The translations under genes were made by a program, and so were the position numbers. The notes under the pieces were generated by a model that did not search any database, was not told the origin of the DNA, and saw only the letters and a program-made list of their open reading frames with translations. Positions 29,009 through 37,929 of a stretch of DNA of 64,000 nucleotides are shown piece after piece. How positions within the stretch are numbered: the stretch's first letter is position 1; the number at the start of each line of letters is the position of its first letter. Source of the DNA: Gammaproteobacteria bacterium (GTDB lineage: Bacteria > Pseudomonadota > Gammaproteobacteria > Pseudomonadales > Pseudomonadaceae); NCBI GenBank assembly GCA_023475025.1, contig JAMCWB010000051.1:62001-126000 (forward strand), read 5' to 3'.

Positions 29009-30076
29009 ATGACTCTGACAGACCAGGCGAGCCAGATTCGCGCCGGCGAAGAGCTGGATGCAGACGCTGTAGACCGCTACCTGAAAAGCCAGATTGAGGG
29101 CCTGCAAGGCACTCCGCAGATCCGCCAGTTTCCCGGTGGCGCTTCCAACCTGACCTACCTGGTTGCCTACCCAGAGCAGGAATTTGTACTGCGCCGCCCA
29201 CCGTTCGGCGTCAAGGCCAAGTCAGCCCATGACATGGGTCGCGAGTACCGCATTATCAACCAATTGAACGATGGCTTTCCCTATTGCCCGAAAGCCTATG
29301 CCCACTGTACCGACGAGTCTGTGCTGGGCTGTGAGTTCTACGTCATGGAGCGGGTCAACGGCGTGATTCTGCGTGCCGACCTGCCCGCAGAGCTGGGTCT
29401 GGATGCAGACAGCACCCGCGAACTGTGCAAAAGCTTTATCGACAAATTTGTCGATTTGCACAACGTTGATTACCAGGCCTGCGGTCTCGGCGACCTGGGT
29501 AAGCCGGAAGGCTATGTTGAGCGCCAGATTGAGGGCTGGATCAGCCGTTACAACAAGGCGATCACCCCCGACGCACCAAAGTGGGAGTCGGTCATGGCCT
29601 GGTTGCGCGCAAAAATGCCGCCAGACCATCACAAGCCCGGGCTGGTGCACAACGACTATCGTTTCGACAATGTGATCCTTGATCCGGACAACCCGATGCA
29701 GATCATCGGTGTGCTTGACTGGGAAATGACCACTATTGGTGACCCGCTTATGGATCTGGGCAACACGCTCGCCTACTGGATTCAGGCGGATGATCCGGCA
29801 CCGGTCCAGGCCATGCGCCGCCAGCCCAGTCACGCGCCGGGCATGCTCACTCGAGAGGAATTTGCTGACTACTACGCCGAACGGGCAGGTATCGAGATCA
29901 ATAATCTGGATTACTACTACACCTACGGCCTGTTCCGCCTGGCCGGCATCGTGCAGCAGATCTACTATCGCTATTACCATGGCCAGACCCAGGACCAGCG
30001 CTTTGCTGCCTTTATCGGCATGAACAAGCTGCTGGAGCAAATGAGCCTGCAGGTTATTGATCAATCAACGCTGTAA
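29009..30076 (+). CDS. Aminoglycoside-phosphotransferase-fold kinase, ACAD10/11-associated type
   Basis: A 355-residue APH/choline-kinase-fold protein. It has an N-terminal LTYLV...EFVLRRPPFG nucleotide loop region, the Brenner catalytic motif HNDYRFDN (H214-N221) and the DFG-equivalent LDWE (D237). The sequence resembles bacterial homologues of the kinase domain of ACAD10/ACAD11, which in mammals phosphorylates 4-hydroxyacyl-CoA for catabolism. A role in hydroxy-fatty-acid degradation is therefore inferred, supported by the adjacent SDR gene and the PsrA-like box. Antibiotic resistance is not implied. Confidence 0.85.
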   Translation: MTLTDQASQIRAGEELDADAVDRYLKSQIEGLQGTPQIRQFPGGASNLTYLVAYPEQEFVLRRPPFGVKAKSAHDMGREYRIINQLNDGFPYCPKAYAHCTDESVLGCEFYVMERVNGVILRADLPAELGLDADSTRELCKSFIDKFVDLHNVDYQACGLGDLGKPEGYVERQIEGWISRYNKAITPDAPKWESVMAWLRAKMPPDHHKPGLVHNDYRFDNVILDPDNPMQIIGVLDWEMTTIGDPLMDLGNTLAYWIQADDPAPVQAMRRQPSHAPGMLTREEFADYYAERAGIEINNLDYYYTYGLFRLAGIVQQIYYRYYHGQTQDQRFAAFIGMNKLLEQMSLQVIDQSTL

Positions 30077-30101
30077 TTCACCCGGAACAAGGATTTACCC
30101 C

Positions 30102-30869
30102 ATGCAAAAGACCCAACTGTTTGACCTCGACGGCAAGGTAGCCCTGGTAACTGGCGCCAGCCGTGGTATCGGCGAAGCCATCGCCAAGCTGCTGGCCCAA
30201 CAAGGCGCCCACGTGATCGTATCCAGCCGCAAGGTTGAAGACTGCCAGAAAGTGGCTGATGCCATTGTTGCCGCCGGCGGCAAGGCCAGTGCCATGGGTT
30301 GCCACATTGGTGAGATGGAGCAGATCACCACCACCGTTGCAGCCATTCGTGAGCAGTTCGGCAAGCTGGACATCCTGGTCAACAACGCTGCTGCCAATCC
30401 TTACTTCGGCAACGTTCTGGATACTGACCTCGGTGCCTTCCAGAAGACTGTAGACGTAAACGTGCGCGGCTACTTCTTCATGTCCATTGAAGCTGGCAAG
30501 TTGATGCGCGAGAACAAGAGTGGCGTGATTCTCAATGTTGCTTCAGTCAATGGCCGTGTACCCGGTGACATGCAGGGCATCTACTCGATGACCAAAGCCT
30601 CGGTGATCAACATGACCCAGGTATTTGCCCGCGAGTGCGCTCAGTTTGGTATTCGTTGCAACGCCTTGTTGCCCGGCCTGACTGACACCAAGTTTGCCTC
30701 AGCACTGACCAGCAACGATGCCATCATGAAACAGGCCCTGCAGCGCATCCCCTTGCGCCGTGCAGCTGATCCGACCGAGATGGCCGGCACTGTGCTGTAT
30801 CTGGTCAGCGATGCCTCCAGCTACACCACTGGCACCACCGTTACCGTCGACGGCGGCATGCTCGCCTGA
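30102..30869 (+). CDS. SDR-family oxidoreductase
   Basis: A 255-residue classical short-chain dehydrogenase. It has the cofactor motif TGASRGIG (17-24), NNAA (94-97) and the catalytic triad S148, Y161, K165 (YSMTK), and closes with TTVTVDGG. Likely an NAD(P)-dependent 3-hydroxyacyl-type or general alcohol dehydrogenase. A good ribosome site (AAGGA) precedes ATG 30102, 25 bp after the kinase stop. The pair looks like one operon with a hairpin after it. SDR substrates cannot be predicted from sequence. Confidence 0.88.
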   Translation: MQKTQLFDLDGKVALVTGASRGIGEAIAKLLAQQGAHVIVSSRKVEDCQKVADAIVAAGGKASAMGCHIGEMEQITTTVAAIREQFGKLDILVNNAAANPYFGNVLDTDLGAFQKTVDVNVRGYFFMSIEAGKLMRENKSGVILNVASVNGRVPGDMQGIYSMTKASVINMTQVFARECAQFGIRCNALLPGLTDTKFASALTSNDAIMKQALQRIPLRRAADPTEMAGTVLYLVSDASSYTTGTTVTVDGGMLA

Positions 30870-30878
30870 TCACTGATT

Positions 30879-30904
30879 ATTGGCCGGCTGAACAGCCGGC
30901 CAAT
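30879..30904. terminator. Hairpin between convergent SDR and membrane-protein genes
   Basis: ATTGGCCGGCTG (30879-30890), loop AA, CAGCCGGCCAAT (30893-30904): a perfect 12-bp stem between convergent stops. There is no clear T-tract, so the termination role is likely but unproven. Confidence 0.6.
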
Positions 30905-30927
30905 ACCTCCTTGCAGCACTCCACGCT

Positions 30928-31575
30928 TTACGGCTGAGCTTTCAATGCATCCATCGCCTGGGCATTCAAGGGCACGGGGGTCAAACCTGTGGGTCCCGCT
31001 TCGATAGCAAAACGTGCACCATCGGCCAATGGCATGAAATTGATACTGAAGGCATCCGCCATCAGCCAGCTGTTTCCGCTCGCCCCATCCAGCCAATGCC
31101 ACAGATCGCGCCAGGCCGGTGTGTCGTGCAGTTCAACCTGGGTAGCTCCCGCGCGCTGACGCTCCAGCAGCAGAAAACGCCCACTGAGGCGATATGGCCG
31201 ATATCCATCCTGCAGACCAACCACATGGGCCAGACCCTGCCAGCGCAGCACCTGTAAATCCAGTCGCCAGAGATCACCTTGTAGCGGATACACGCTGGTC
31301 TGACCAGCATGTTGCAGGCGCAGGTCATACCCATTGCCGGTAGCACGCACTTCCACGGTAAACAGACGGCCTTCCAATGGTAAGGTCTGATAGCGCGACA
31401 GGTCCCAGGCCACCAGACCCAGCAACAGGGTGCAGGCAAGCAACAGGGTGATCAGTTGACCTCGCAGCCAGGGCAGTAGCCAGGTCAACTGCCAGCCCAG
31501 GCGCACAACTACGATAACCAGAATAACGGCCAGCAGCAGCAATAACCCAGCCATACCTGCAAAGTGAAGAGACAT
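30928..31575 (-). CDS. Membrane protein of unknown function downstream of nudC
   Basis: A 215-residue protein with two N-terminal transmembrane helices (about 5-27 and 34-52) and a soluble domain of about 160 residues, probably periplasmic, rich in short beta segments (LEGRLFTVEVRATG, YRLSGRFLLLE). Homologues next to nudC in pseudomonads are, from memory, uncharacterised and sometimes mislabelled multidrug transporters; nothing here supports transport. ATG 31575 is chosen because upstream codons overlap nudC and look non-coding in this frame. It starts 13 bp after the nudC stop. Confidence 0.72.
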   Translation of the reverse strand: MSLHFAGMAGLLLLLAVILVIVVVRLGWQLTWLLPWLRGQLITLLLACTLLLGLVAWDLSRYQTLPLEGRLFTVEVRATGNGYDLRLQHAGQTSVYPLQGDLWRLDLQVLRWQGLAHVVGLQDGYRPYRLSGRFLLLERQRAGATQVELHDTPAWRDLWHWLDGASGNSWLMADAFSINFMPLADGARFAIEAGPTGLTPVPLNAQAMDALKAQP

Positions 31576-31588
31576 GAAGCGCTCCGAG

Positions 31589-32419
31589 TCAGACCGGCGG
31601 TGGTGGCTCTGGCTGACCGTGCAGGCGGGCCAGATGGCAATCAATGAGCCAGCGCGAAATGGTACCCCGAGGCGGAATCTGGGGCAGCTGGTCGACGGGC
31701 CACCAATGCGCCTCTTCAATTTCTCCCGGCTGTGACACTATCTCGCCACTCTTGTATCGGGCATGAAAACCGAGCATCAATGAATTAGGAAACGGCCAGT
31801 TCTGACTGCCCAGGTACTCGATGTCAGACACTTCCAGGCCGACCTCTTCCATGACTTCACGGTGCAGACATTCTTCAACCGACTCACTGGGCTCAATAAA
31901 ACCCGCCAGCGTACTGAAAAACCCGGGAGGGAAACGCGGTGAGCGGGCCAGCAGAACCTCATCACCACGGGTAATCAGTACAATGATACAAGGTGCCAGC
32001 TTGGGGTATTGGGTCTGTGCACAGGGCTCACAATGCATCGCACGATCATTGCTGTGCGGCTGCATGCGGGTGCCACAACGCCCACAGAACTGATGGGTTT
32101 CGTACCAGCCATCCAGCTGCTGAGCCAGGCCCAGCACACGAAACATGACGTCCTCAACCTGACCGATCAAGCCACGCAAACCGTGCCAGCTCAATCCCGG
32201 GAAGTCATCCGGAGCTTCCAGACGCCAGACCTCACAGGGTTGCCCGTCGACATAACCAATAAAGAGTGTGTGCCGGACCTGACCGATAAACCGGGCAGTA
32301 TCCGGATCGAGCAGAAAGCTGCCCTGATAGAGTGCAAACTGTTGCTGACTGATGACCAGGCATCGCGTGGCTGGCTGTGGACTGATAAAGCTGCTCGCCG
32401 GGGTAAAGCGTGCCAGCAT
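31589..32419 (-). CDS. nudC: NADH pyrophosphatase / RNA NAD-decapping enzyme NudC
   Basis: A 276-residue Nudix enzyme. The zinc-ribbon cysteines are C112, C115, C130 and C133, the Nudix box is G173-L195 (GFIEPSES...REVMEEVGL), and the family motif after it reads SQNWPFPNS (consensus SQPWPFPxS). NudC hydrolyses NADH and removes NAD caps from RNA. It starts 2 bp after the stop of the ChpA-N-like gene, so it is in the same transcript. Confidence 0.95.
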   Translation of the reverse strand: MLARFTPASSFISPQPATRCLVISQQQFALYQGSFLLDPDTARFIGQVRHTLFIGYVDGQPCEVWRLEAPDDFPGLSWHGLRGLIGQVEDVMFRVLGLAQQLDGWYETHQFCGRCGTRMQPHSNDRAMHCEPCAQTQYPKLAPCIIVLITRGDEVLLARSPRFPPGFFSTLAGFIEPSESVEECLHREVMEEVGLEVSDIEYLGSQNWPFPNSLMLGFHARYKSGEIVSQPGEIEEAHWWPVDQLPQIPPRGTISRWLIDCHLARLHGQPEPPPPV

Positions 32420-32421
32420 GA

Positions 32422-34089
32422 CTACTCCTCGGTGATCGGATAACCCAGTTGCGCCAGGCCATCAGCGGCCATGGCCAATACATCCGCAGCGGTAGCTGAC
32501 GAGTGCTGTGCGGATTCAAGATAAAACTCAATACTGGTCAGCGCGTCAGCCAACACATCCAGCTGCTGGGCATCGGGTACCTGTTTCTGCTCGAGCATCT
32601 TCTGTTGGATATAGTTACTGGCTTGCTGGATGATACCCGCAGCCCTGGTCATACCAAGGAAAACCAGGCCACCGCGCACAGTTTCCAGCGAACCCGGCAC
32701 ATTCATCAGGTGCATACTGTCATTGCCCGATTCAAGGTAGGCGGTCACGGCGCGCTTGGCTAACGCCAGGCCGGCCTGGGACTCTTCATAGAGGACAATA
32801 CGGGCTTCCTTGAGCTCGACCGGCTCCTGACTGTCGTCAGTCTCGGTATGGGGGGTTGCGTAACCCTGACTCTTGTCCATCGAATCAACACTGGTCTCGG
32901 CCTGCAGAACAGCGTCAGCCACCTGATCGAGCCCCTGTGGTACGTTTTCCGAGGACCACAATGCAACTTGATCGGCCGCGGCACGCAAGCCGTCGGACTC
33001 GCGCGGCATCTGCAGCATGTCGAAGGTCTTGCCGAGACGCGTCAAGGCATTGCGCAAGGTTTCCTGGGATTGATCGATATCTCCGGCAGCATTGCGCGCC
33101 AGCAGATCCAGCAAGTCCTTTACCGCCGTCATTTCTTCGCGCAGCGCATCGGCCAGCGAACGCATGACCTCGACACCTGGCCCGCGCAAGCGCTCAAACG
33201 CGTCCTGCAGTTGTGTATCGTTAAAACCTGGGTCGGGCAGACTATAGGCCGAGCGCACCGCATCCACCGCATCACTTCCGGCTTCGGCCACAGCTGTCAG
33301 AAACAACAGATGTCGCATCAGCCCTGGATCAATATCAGCAGCCGCGTCAGCAGATTTCAGAAAAGGCTTGATTTGACGGTCAATGCGGGCAAACAAACGC
33401 TTGCGCTCAGGTGTCAACACCAGAAGTGATTGCTCCGCTGCATCCAGGGCCGCATCCGTAACCCAGCACAGGTTCGCTGCCGTCTGCGGTAGTGCGTCCA
33501 TCCAGCGCTGTAACGCGCGTCGCATCAAGGGCGCTGCCGCACGGGCATTGTCATCACGCAACAGGGTCAGGAGTCCGACCTGATACATTTGTCGCAGACG
33601 CGCCATGCTGCGGGCGTCCAGGCTCACTTCCTTGCCCTGCCAGGGTTTGCGCCCCAGATATTGGGCGTTCAGCGCATAGAAGCAGTCCTCCCCCAGAGGC
33701 GCAAGACCACCCCGCAACTGGCGCAACCGATTGCTCACCGGCAACAGCAGCTCCGGCATTTCATACCCGTTGCTGCGGGTAAACTCGAGGAAGCGCTCCA
33801 GCTCGAACAGGCTGTCACAGAGCACTGAAAGGGCATCGTTGTGCTGCTCGGCATCGTGTTCAGGTATGTCCGTTGCCAGTGCAATCATCTCATCCAGCAG
33901 CAAGCCGGCACCACGCAACTCAATCAGCGTCAGGGTACCGCGCAGTTGCTGCAAACCTTCAATTGCCTGTTGCAGCAGGCCGCCGTTATGACGATCCTCC
34001 AGGAACCGCTGCAGTAAATCCTCCACCTCGGACAAACTGCTGGAAAGCTCCTGCAGAACCAGGTCCAGTGATGTCGCGCCGGTCAACAT
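32422..34089 (-). CDS. Stand-alone protein resembling the N-terminal region of ChpA/PilL
   Basis: A 555-residue, mostly helical soluble protein. Several blocks resemble the N-terminal (non-kinase) part of ChpA, the CheA-like kinase of twitching motility: LRGTLTLIELRGAGLLLDEM near residue 47, and the C-terminal run LETVRGGLVFLGMTRAAGII ... LDVLADALTSIEFYLE. No CheA kinase, CheW or receiver domain follows. Where ChpA has a histidine in the first Hpt-like helix (VHQVQGTL, from memory) this protein has glutamine (LQQLRGTL), and no HxxKG Hpt motif is seen. GGAGG eight bases upstream supports ATG 34089 over the ATG at 34137. Function unknown. Confidence 0.75.
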   Translation of the reverse strand: MLTGATSLDLVLQELSSSLSEVEDLLQRFLEDRHNGGLLQQAIEGLQQLRGTLTLIELRGAGLLLDEMIALATDIPEHDAEQHNDALSVLCDSLFELERFLEFTRSNGYEMPELLLPVSNRLRQLRGGLAPLGEDCFYALNAQYLGRKPWQGKEVSLDARSMARLRQMYQVGLLTLLRDDNARAAAPLMRRALQRWMDALPQTAANLCWVTDAALDAAEQSLLVLTPERKRLFARIDRQIKPFLKSADAAADIDPGLMRHLLFLTAVAEAGSDAVDAVRSAYSLPDPGFNDTQLQDAFERLRGPGVEVMRSLADALREEMTAVKDLLDLLARNAAGDIDQSQETLRNALTRLGKTFDMLQMPRESDGLRAAADQVALWSSENVPQGLDQVADAVLQAETSVDSMDKSQGYATPHTETDDSQEPVELKEARIVLYEESQAGLALAKRAVTAYLESGNDSMHLMNVPGSLETVRGGLVFLGMTRAAGIIQQASNYIQQKMLEQKQVPDAQQLDVLADALTSIEFYLESAQHSSATAADVLAMAADGLAQLGYPITEE

Positions 34090-34126
34090 GATGTTCGCCT
34101 CCGCCTTCCCTGTAACCGACTCGACA

Positions 34127-34939
34127 TCAGTCGGCAAAATCCGCTTTTTTCCTGGACATGTGTGCCGTCATGGCAATCTTCATGTCTTCCGACTGCAGCA
34201 TGGCTGCATTCCAGGTAGCGATATAGTTCAAACCATCTTCCACACTGTGATCACGACTATAGCGGATCATTTCCTTGGTACCGCGAATCGCCAGTGGTGA
34301 TTTACCGGCTATCTCATCGGCAATTGCCGTTACCCCGGCCATCAAGGCATCAACACCGGCAAAGCAACGATTGACCAGGCCCAGCGCCGCAGCCTCTTCA
34401 CCAGTGAAGTTGCGCCCAGTGTAAGCCAGCTCCCGCATCATGCCATCACCGATCAAATGCGGCAAACGCTGCAAGGTACCCACATCCGCGGCCATACCCA
34501 TATCGATTTCCTTGATCGAGAAGCTGGCATCAGTCGTGGAATAACGCATATCGCAGGCGCTGATCAGATCAATCGCACCACCAATACAGTAGCCCTGGAT
34601 AGCTGCAATCACCGGCTTGCGGCAATTATCCACGGCATTGAAGGCCGCTTGCAGCTTGAGCACATTGCGCCGGATACGCTCGGCATTACGGCCAATATCC
34701 TGACTCATTTCACCCGCTGCGGTGGCCAGCAGGGCCAGATCAATACCTGCAGAGAAATGCTTGCCGGCACCCGTAATGATGACAACGCGAGCCTCATCGG
34801 TAGCATCAATCCAGTCGAACGCGGCGACCATCTCTTCCCAGAATGCAGCATTCATCGCGTTCAGTTTTTCTGGCCGGTTGATCTGGACGTGCGCAACCTT
34901 GTTGCTCAGTTCAACCTTGAGGCTTTGATAGTCGGGCAT
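34127..34939 (-). CDS. Crotonase family, probable delta(3,5)-delta(2,4)-dienoyl-CoA isomerase
   Basis: A 270-residue enoyl-CoA hydratase/isomerase. It has an oxyanion-hole segment HFSAGIDL (61-68) and IQGYCIGGAIDLISACD (114-130). All three acidic residues of rat ECH1 align: D124, E144 and D152 (in KEIDMGMAADVGTLQ). That combination marks the dienoyl-CoA isomerase used for odd-position double bonds in beta-oxidation, more than a plain hydratase. It heads a minus-strand cluster with the ChpA-N-like protein, nudC and a membrane protein. Confidence 0.9.
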   Translation of the reverse strand: MPDYQSLKVELSNKVAHVQINRPEKLNAMNAAFWEEMVAAFDWIDATDEARVVIITGAGKHFSAGIDLALLATAAGEMSQDIGRNAERIRRNVLKLQAAFNAVDNCRKPVIAAIQGYCIGGAIDLISACDMRYSTTDASFSIKEIDMGMAADVGTLQRLPHLIGDGMMRELAYTGRNFTGEEAAALGLVNRCFAGVDALMAGVTAIADEIAGKSPLAIRGTKEMIRYSRDHSVEDGLNYIATWNAAMLQSEDMKIAMTAHMSRKKADFAD

Positions 34940-34978
34940 ACAACAACTCCTGATCAGTTATGCTACGGGCTTATGACA

Positions 34979-35004
34979 GTGACTATATCAAGACTCGTAG
35001 TCAC
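34979..35004. repeat. Inverted repeat between the crotonase promoter and dnaQ stop
   Basis: GTGACTA (34979-34985), 12-nt spacer, TAGTCAC (34998-35004). Either a weak dnaQ terminator stem or an operator for the crotonase gene. Confidence 0.4.
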
Positions 35005-35028
35005 CGGCATCACTGCTTGATACCTTGC

Positions 35029-35754
35029 TCACGCTTCAGCGGGCTTGCCTTGCCACAGGTTGAAGCCGGCAGCCTTATCGACGGCTGCCAGTCGTTCGGC
35101 GTGCTGTTCCAGTTCGTTGGCACTGGCTGGCAGCACCTTCAATTGCTGGCTGAGTTCGGCACTCACTGCCCTTCTGCGGGTAACGCCCCCTTCCGAGTCG
35201 GCATCCTGGCCATGACCGGCCAGCGACAGGGCGGTCTGTCCGCCCGTCATGGTCAGATAGACGTCAGCCAGAATTTCGGCATCGAGCAAGGCGCCGTGCA
35301 AGTCGCGCTGCGAGTTGTCGATACCGTAGCGTTTGCACAGGGCATCCAGACTGTTGCGCTGGCCGGGGTGCTTTTCCCGTGCCATTTTCAGCGTATCCAG
35401 TACCGAGCAGTGATCGTTCACTACTCCATGACCGGCTTTCAGCCGCTGCAATTCAGCATCAATAAAGCCAACGTCAAAGGCCGCGTTATGAATGACCAGG
35501 CGCGCACCCTCGATAAAGCGCATAAAGTCATCGACGATGTCGGCAAACAGTGGCTTGTCGGCAAGAAAGTCATTGCTGATGCCGTGTACCGCAAAGGCGC
35601 CCTCTTCCACTTCTCGCTGCGGATTGATGTAGACATGGTAGTGTCGACCGGTCAGGCGTCGACCGATCACCTCGACGCAGCCGATTTCAATAATGCGATG
35701 CCCGTCACGCAGTTCAATACCGGTAGTTTCAGTATCCAGTACCACTTCACGCAT
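35029..35754 (-). CDS. dnaQ: DNA polymerase III epsilon subunit
   Basis: A 241-residue 3'-5' proofreading exonuclease of the replicase core. The DEDD motifs are present: D7 and E9 (VLDTETTG), HNAAFDVGF near residue 98, and [12 protein letters not shown] near 160. The C-terminal tail needed for contact with the polymerase alpha subunit is retained. It overlaps rnhA by 8 bp, the conserved rnhA-dnaQ pair. Confidence 0.96.
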   Translation of the reverse strand: MREVVLDTETTGIELRDGHRIIEIGCVEVIGRRLTGRHYHVYINPQREVEEGAFAVHGISNDFLADKPLFADIVDDFMRFIEGARLVIHNAAFDVGFIDAELQRLKAGHGVVNDHCSVLDTLKMAREKHPGQRNSLDALCKRYGIDNSQRDLHGALLDAEILADVYLTMTGGQTALSLAGHGQDADSEGGVTRRRAVSAELSQQLKVLPASANELEQHAERLAAVDKAAGFNLWQGKPAEA

Positions 35755-36208
35755 GCGTCTTGCCTCCTTCAGCCAATACCTGCTCTACCCCGAGGTTGGC
35801 CAGCTCATCCGCCAGCTCGTTTCCCGGGTGGCCGCTATGGCCCTTGACCCATTGCCACTCAATCTGGTGCTGCTGTACCAGTGCATCCAGCTCACGCCAC
35901 AGGTCAGCATTCTTGACCGGTTGCTTGCTGGCTGTTTTCCAACCACGTTTCTTCCAGTTCGGCATCCATTCACGGATGCCTTTCATGACATATTCGGAAT
36001 CGGTAACCAGAAGCACGCTGGCGGGTTTTTTCAGCGCTGCCAGGGCCTGAATGGCAGCGGTCAGTTCCATGCGATTATTGGTGGTACCCAACTCGCCACC
36101 AAAGAGTTTTTTCTCATGCGGGCCGAGGCGCAAGACGGCCCCCCAGCCACCCGGACCGGGATTGCCCTTGCAGGCCCCGTCGGTAAAAATCTCGATTTTT
36201 TGCGTCAT
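35747..36208 (-). CDS. rnhA: Ribonuclease HI
   Basis: A 153-residue enzyme that cleaves RNA in RNA-DNA hybrids. Active-site residues align with E. coli: D10, E48, D70 and D134, plus H124. The basic protrusion [11 protein letters not shown] is present. Its start codon overlaps the upstream methyltransferase stop by one base (TAATG), so translation is coupled. Confidence 0.97.
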   Translation of the reverse strand: MTQKIEIFTDGACKGNPGPGGWGAVLRLGPHEKKLFGGELGTTNNRMELTAAIQALAALKKPASVLLVTDSEYVMKGIREWMPNWKKRGWKTASKQPVKNADLWRELDALVQQHQIEWQWVKGHSGHPGNELADELANLGVEQVLAEGGKTHA

Positions 36209-36966
36209 TACTGATTCCGTTTGTGTGCCTTGCGATTACCTGCCACCAGCGGTGGCAAGGTCAATGCCGGAAACACTGAAGTGCGTTGTTGGCGCGGCGT
36301 CATACCGAACATTTGTCGCCGTGCCTGAATAAAATAAAAGCCTGCGCCGGGTAAATGGTACCTGCTACCAACTCCTTCCATCCATGTCAGATGTTCAAGC
36401 CCGCGCGCAGAGGCCAGCGGTGGACGATAACACCCGCCCTGGCGTTTCTCTACCGCAAAACCGAGCAGCTCCAGCCAGTCGACCAGACGCGCCGGGCTGA
36501 CAAAGCCAGCCTCACTGAACCACTCACGGCCAAGCAGATGATTCATGCCCCACAGGCTCCAGGGGTTAAAACCAAAGATCAGCAAATGACCGCCAGCACG
36601 CACGGTCTGACTGGCTTCGCGCAGCACAGTGCGCGGACTGAGACAGAAGTCCAGGCCGTGATGGAGGAGCACGGCATCCAGACTGTGCGGGGCAAAGGGC
36701 CAATAACTTTCATCGACGGGCAAGGCCTCGCCATCGGCTTGCAGATCAATACGCCAATGATGGCGCAGGGACTGGTGGTTATCGGTCAAGGGCTGCGTTG
36801 CCAGGCCATAGGTCACCAGATGCTGACCAAAACAGCGTGCCATGGCTTTCTCCAGCGTCGCCCGCTCAGCTGCCAACAACATTTCGCCCGACGGCGACTG
36901 TAACCACTCCCGGGCAATGCCCAGCAAGCTGATCAGGTCGGACTGGCTGATGGATGAAGCGGCCAT
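36208..36966 (-). CDS. Class I SAM-dependent methyltransferase
   Basis: A 252-residue Rossmann-fold methyltransferase of the type found next to rnhA and gloB in gammaproteobacteria. Visible are a [13 protein letters not shown] strand (motif IV region) and [26 protein letters not shown] (motif V/VI). The early glycine-rich motif I is poorly conserved. The substrate is unknown. GGAG precedes ATG 36966; longer upstream extensions in this frame cross the divergent gloB promoter and are not used. Confidence 0.82.
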   Translation of the reverse strand: MAASSISQSDLISLLGIAREWLQSPSGEMLLAAERATLEKAMARCFGQHLVTYGLATQPLTDNHQSLRHHWRIDLQADGEALPVDESYWPFAPHSLDAVLLHHGLDFCLSPRTVLREASQTVRAGGHLLIFGFNPWSLWGMNHLLGREWFSEAGFVSPARLVDWLELLGFAVEKRQGGCYRPPLASARGLEHLTWMEGVGSRYHLPGAGFYFIQARRQMFGMTPRQQRTSVFPALTLPPLVAGNRKAHKRNQ

Positions 36967-37086
36967 GCATGATCTCCGGGGTTGGCCTTGGACCGGCTTG
37001 ACCCTAAGATACTCTAAATGACCCACATCCGGACAGTGATGGCCCTGCCTGCTGGCCGGCCATCCTATCGCCATGAGGCTGACAGC

Positions 37087-37863
37087 ATGCTCGAATTTAT
37101 TCCCCTGCGCGCATTCAGTGATAACTACATCTGGTTGCTGGTTGACCAGCAAAACCATCGTGCAGCCGTGGTTGACCCCGGCGACGCCAAGCCTGTGGTC
37201 ACCTGGCTGGGGCGTCACCCGGAATTCACCCTGACGCATATTCTCATTACCCACCACCACCCCGACCATGTCGGCGGACTGGCGACGCTGAAAGCGGCTA
37301 CCCAATGCAAGGTAGTGGGGCCGGCCAATGAAGAGATTGCCGGTGTCGACCAGCACCTTGCCGACGGGGATCGCATCAAGGTGCTCGGCTATGAACTGGA
37401 TGTGCTTGAGGTGCCAGGACATACCCTCGGTCACATAGCCTTCTACTGTGCTGCCGAGGACCCTTTTGTACTCTCAGGTGACACCTTGTTTGCCGGTGGT
37501 TGCGGCCGCTTGTTCGAGGGCACGCCTGAACAGATGCATCAATCCCTGCAACGCCTGGCTGCCTTGCCGGAAAAAACCCGAGTCTTCTGCGCACACGAAT
37601 ACACCCTGGCCAACCTGCGCTTTGCACTGGCTGTAGAGCCGGACAATGCGGATATCCAGGTGCGCCTTCAGGTGGTCGAAGAAATGCGCGCCGACGGCCG
37701 TATCACCTTGCCGAGCAGTATCAGTCTGGAAAAACAGACCAACCCCTTCATGCGCAGCAATGAATCAGCGGTTCAGCGCGCTGCCAGCGAGCGCCTCGGT
37801 GAGTCTGTTTCAGACGGTGCAGAGACACTGGCGGTCATTCGTCAATGGAAAGACAGTTTCTGA
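37087..37863 (+). CDS. gloB: Hydroxyacylglutathione hydrolase (glyoxalase II)
   Basis: A 258-residue metallo-beta-lactamase-fold thioesterase that finishes methylglyoxal detoxification by cleaving S-D-lactoylglutathione. The metal motif THHHPDH is at 55-61, with further ligands in GHTLGHIAF and HEYTLANLRF and the GloB C-terminal domain ending near AVIRQW. ATG 37087 matches the family N terminus (MLEFIPLRAFSDNYIW); an ATG at 37018 would add 23 unrelated residues. Confidence 0.96.
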   Translation: MLEFIPLRAFSDNYIWLLVDQQNHRAAVVDPGDAKPVVTWLGRHPEFTLTHILITHHHPDHVGGLATLKAATQCKVVGPANEEIAGVDQHLADGDRIKVLGYELDVLEVPGHTLGHIAFYCAAEDPFVLSGDTLFAGGCGRLFEGTPEQMHQSLQRLAALPEKTRVFCAHEYTLANLRFALAVEPDNADIQVRLQVVEEMRADGRITLPSSISLEKQTNPFMRSNESAVQRAASERLGESVSDGAETLAVIRQWKDSF

Positions 37864-37869
37864 TTGTAC

Positions 37870-37889
37870 GCCCGGGTTGACCCCCGGGC
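37870..37889 (+). terminator. Weak hairpin after gloB
   Basis: GCCCGGG (37870-37876), 6-nt loop, CCCGGGC (37883-37889), no T-tract. At best a Rho-assisted or partial terminator. Confidence 0.35.
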
Positions 37890-37929
37890 AGCATCTGCCT
37901 AGGATACGTCGCATTTTACGGACAATTAC

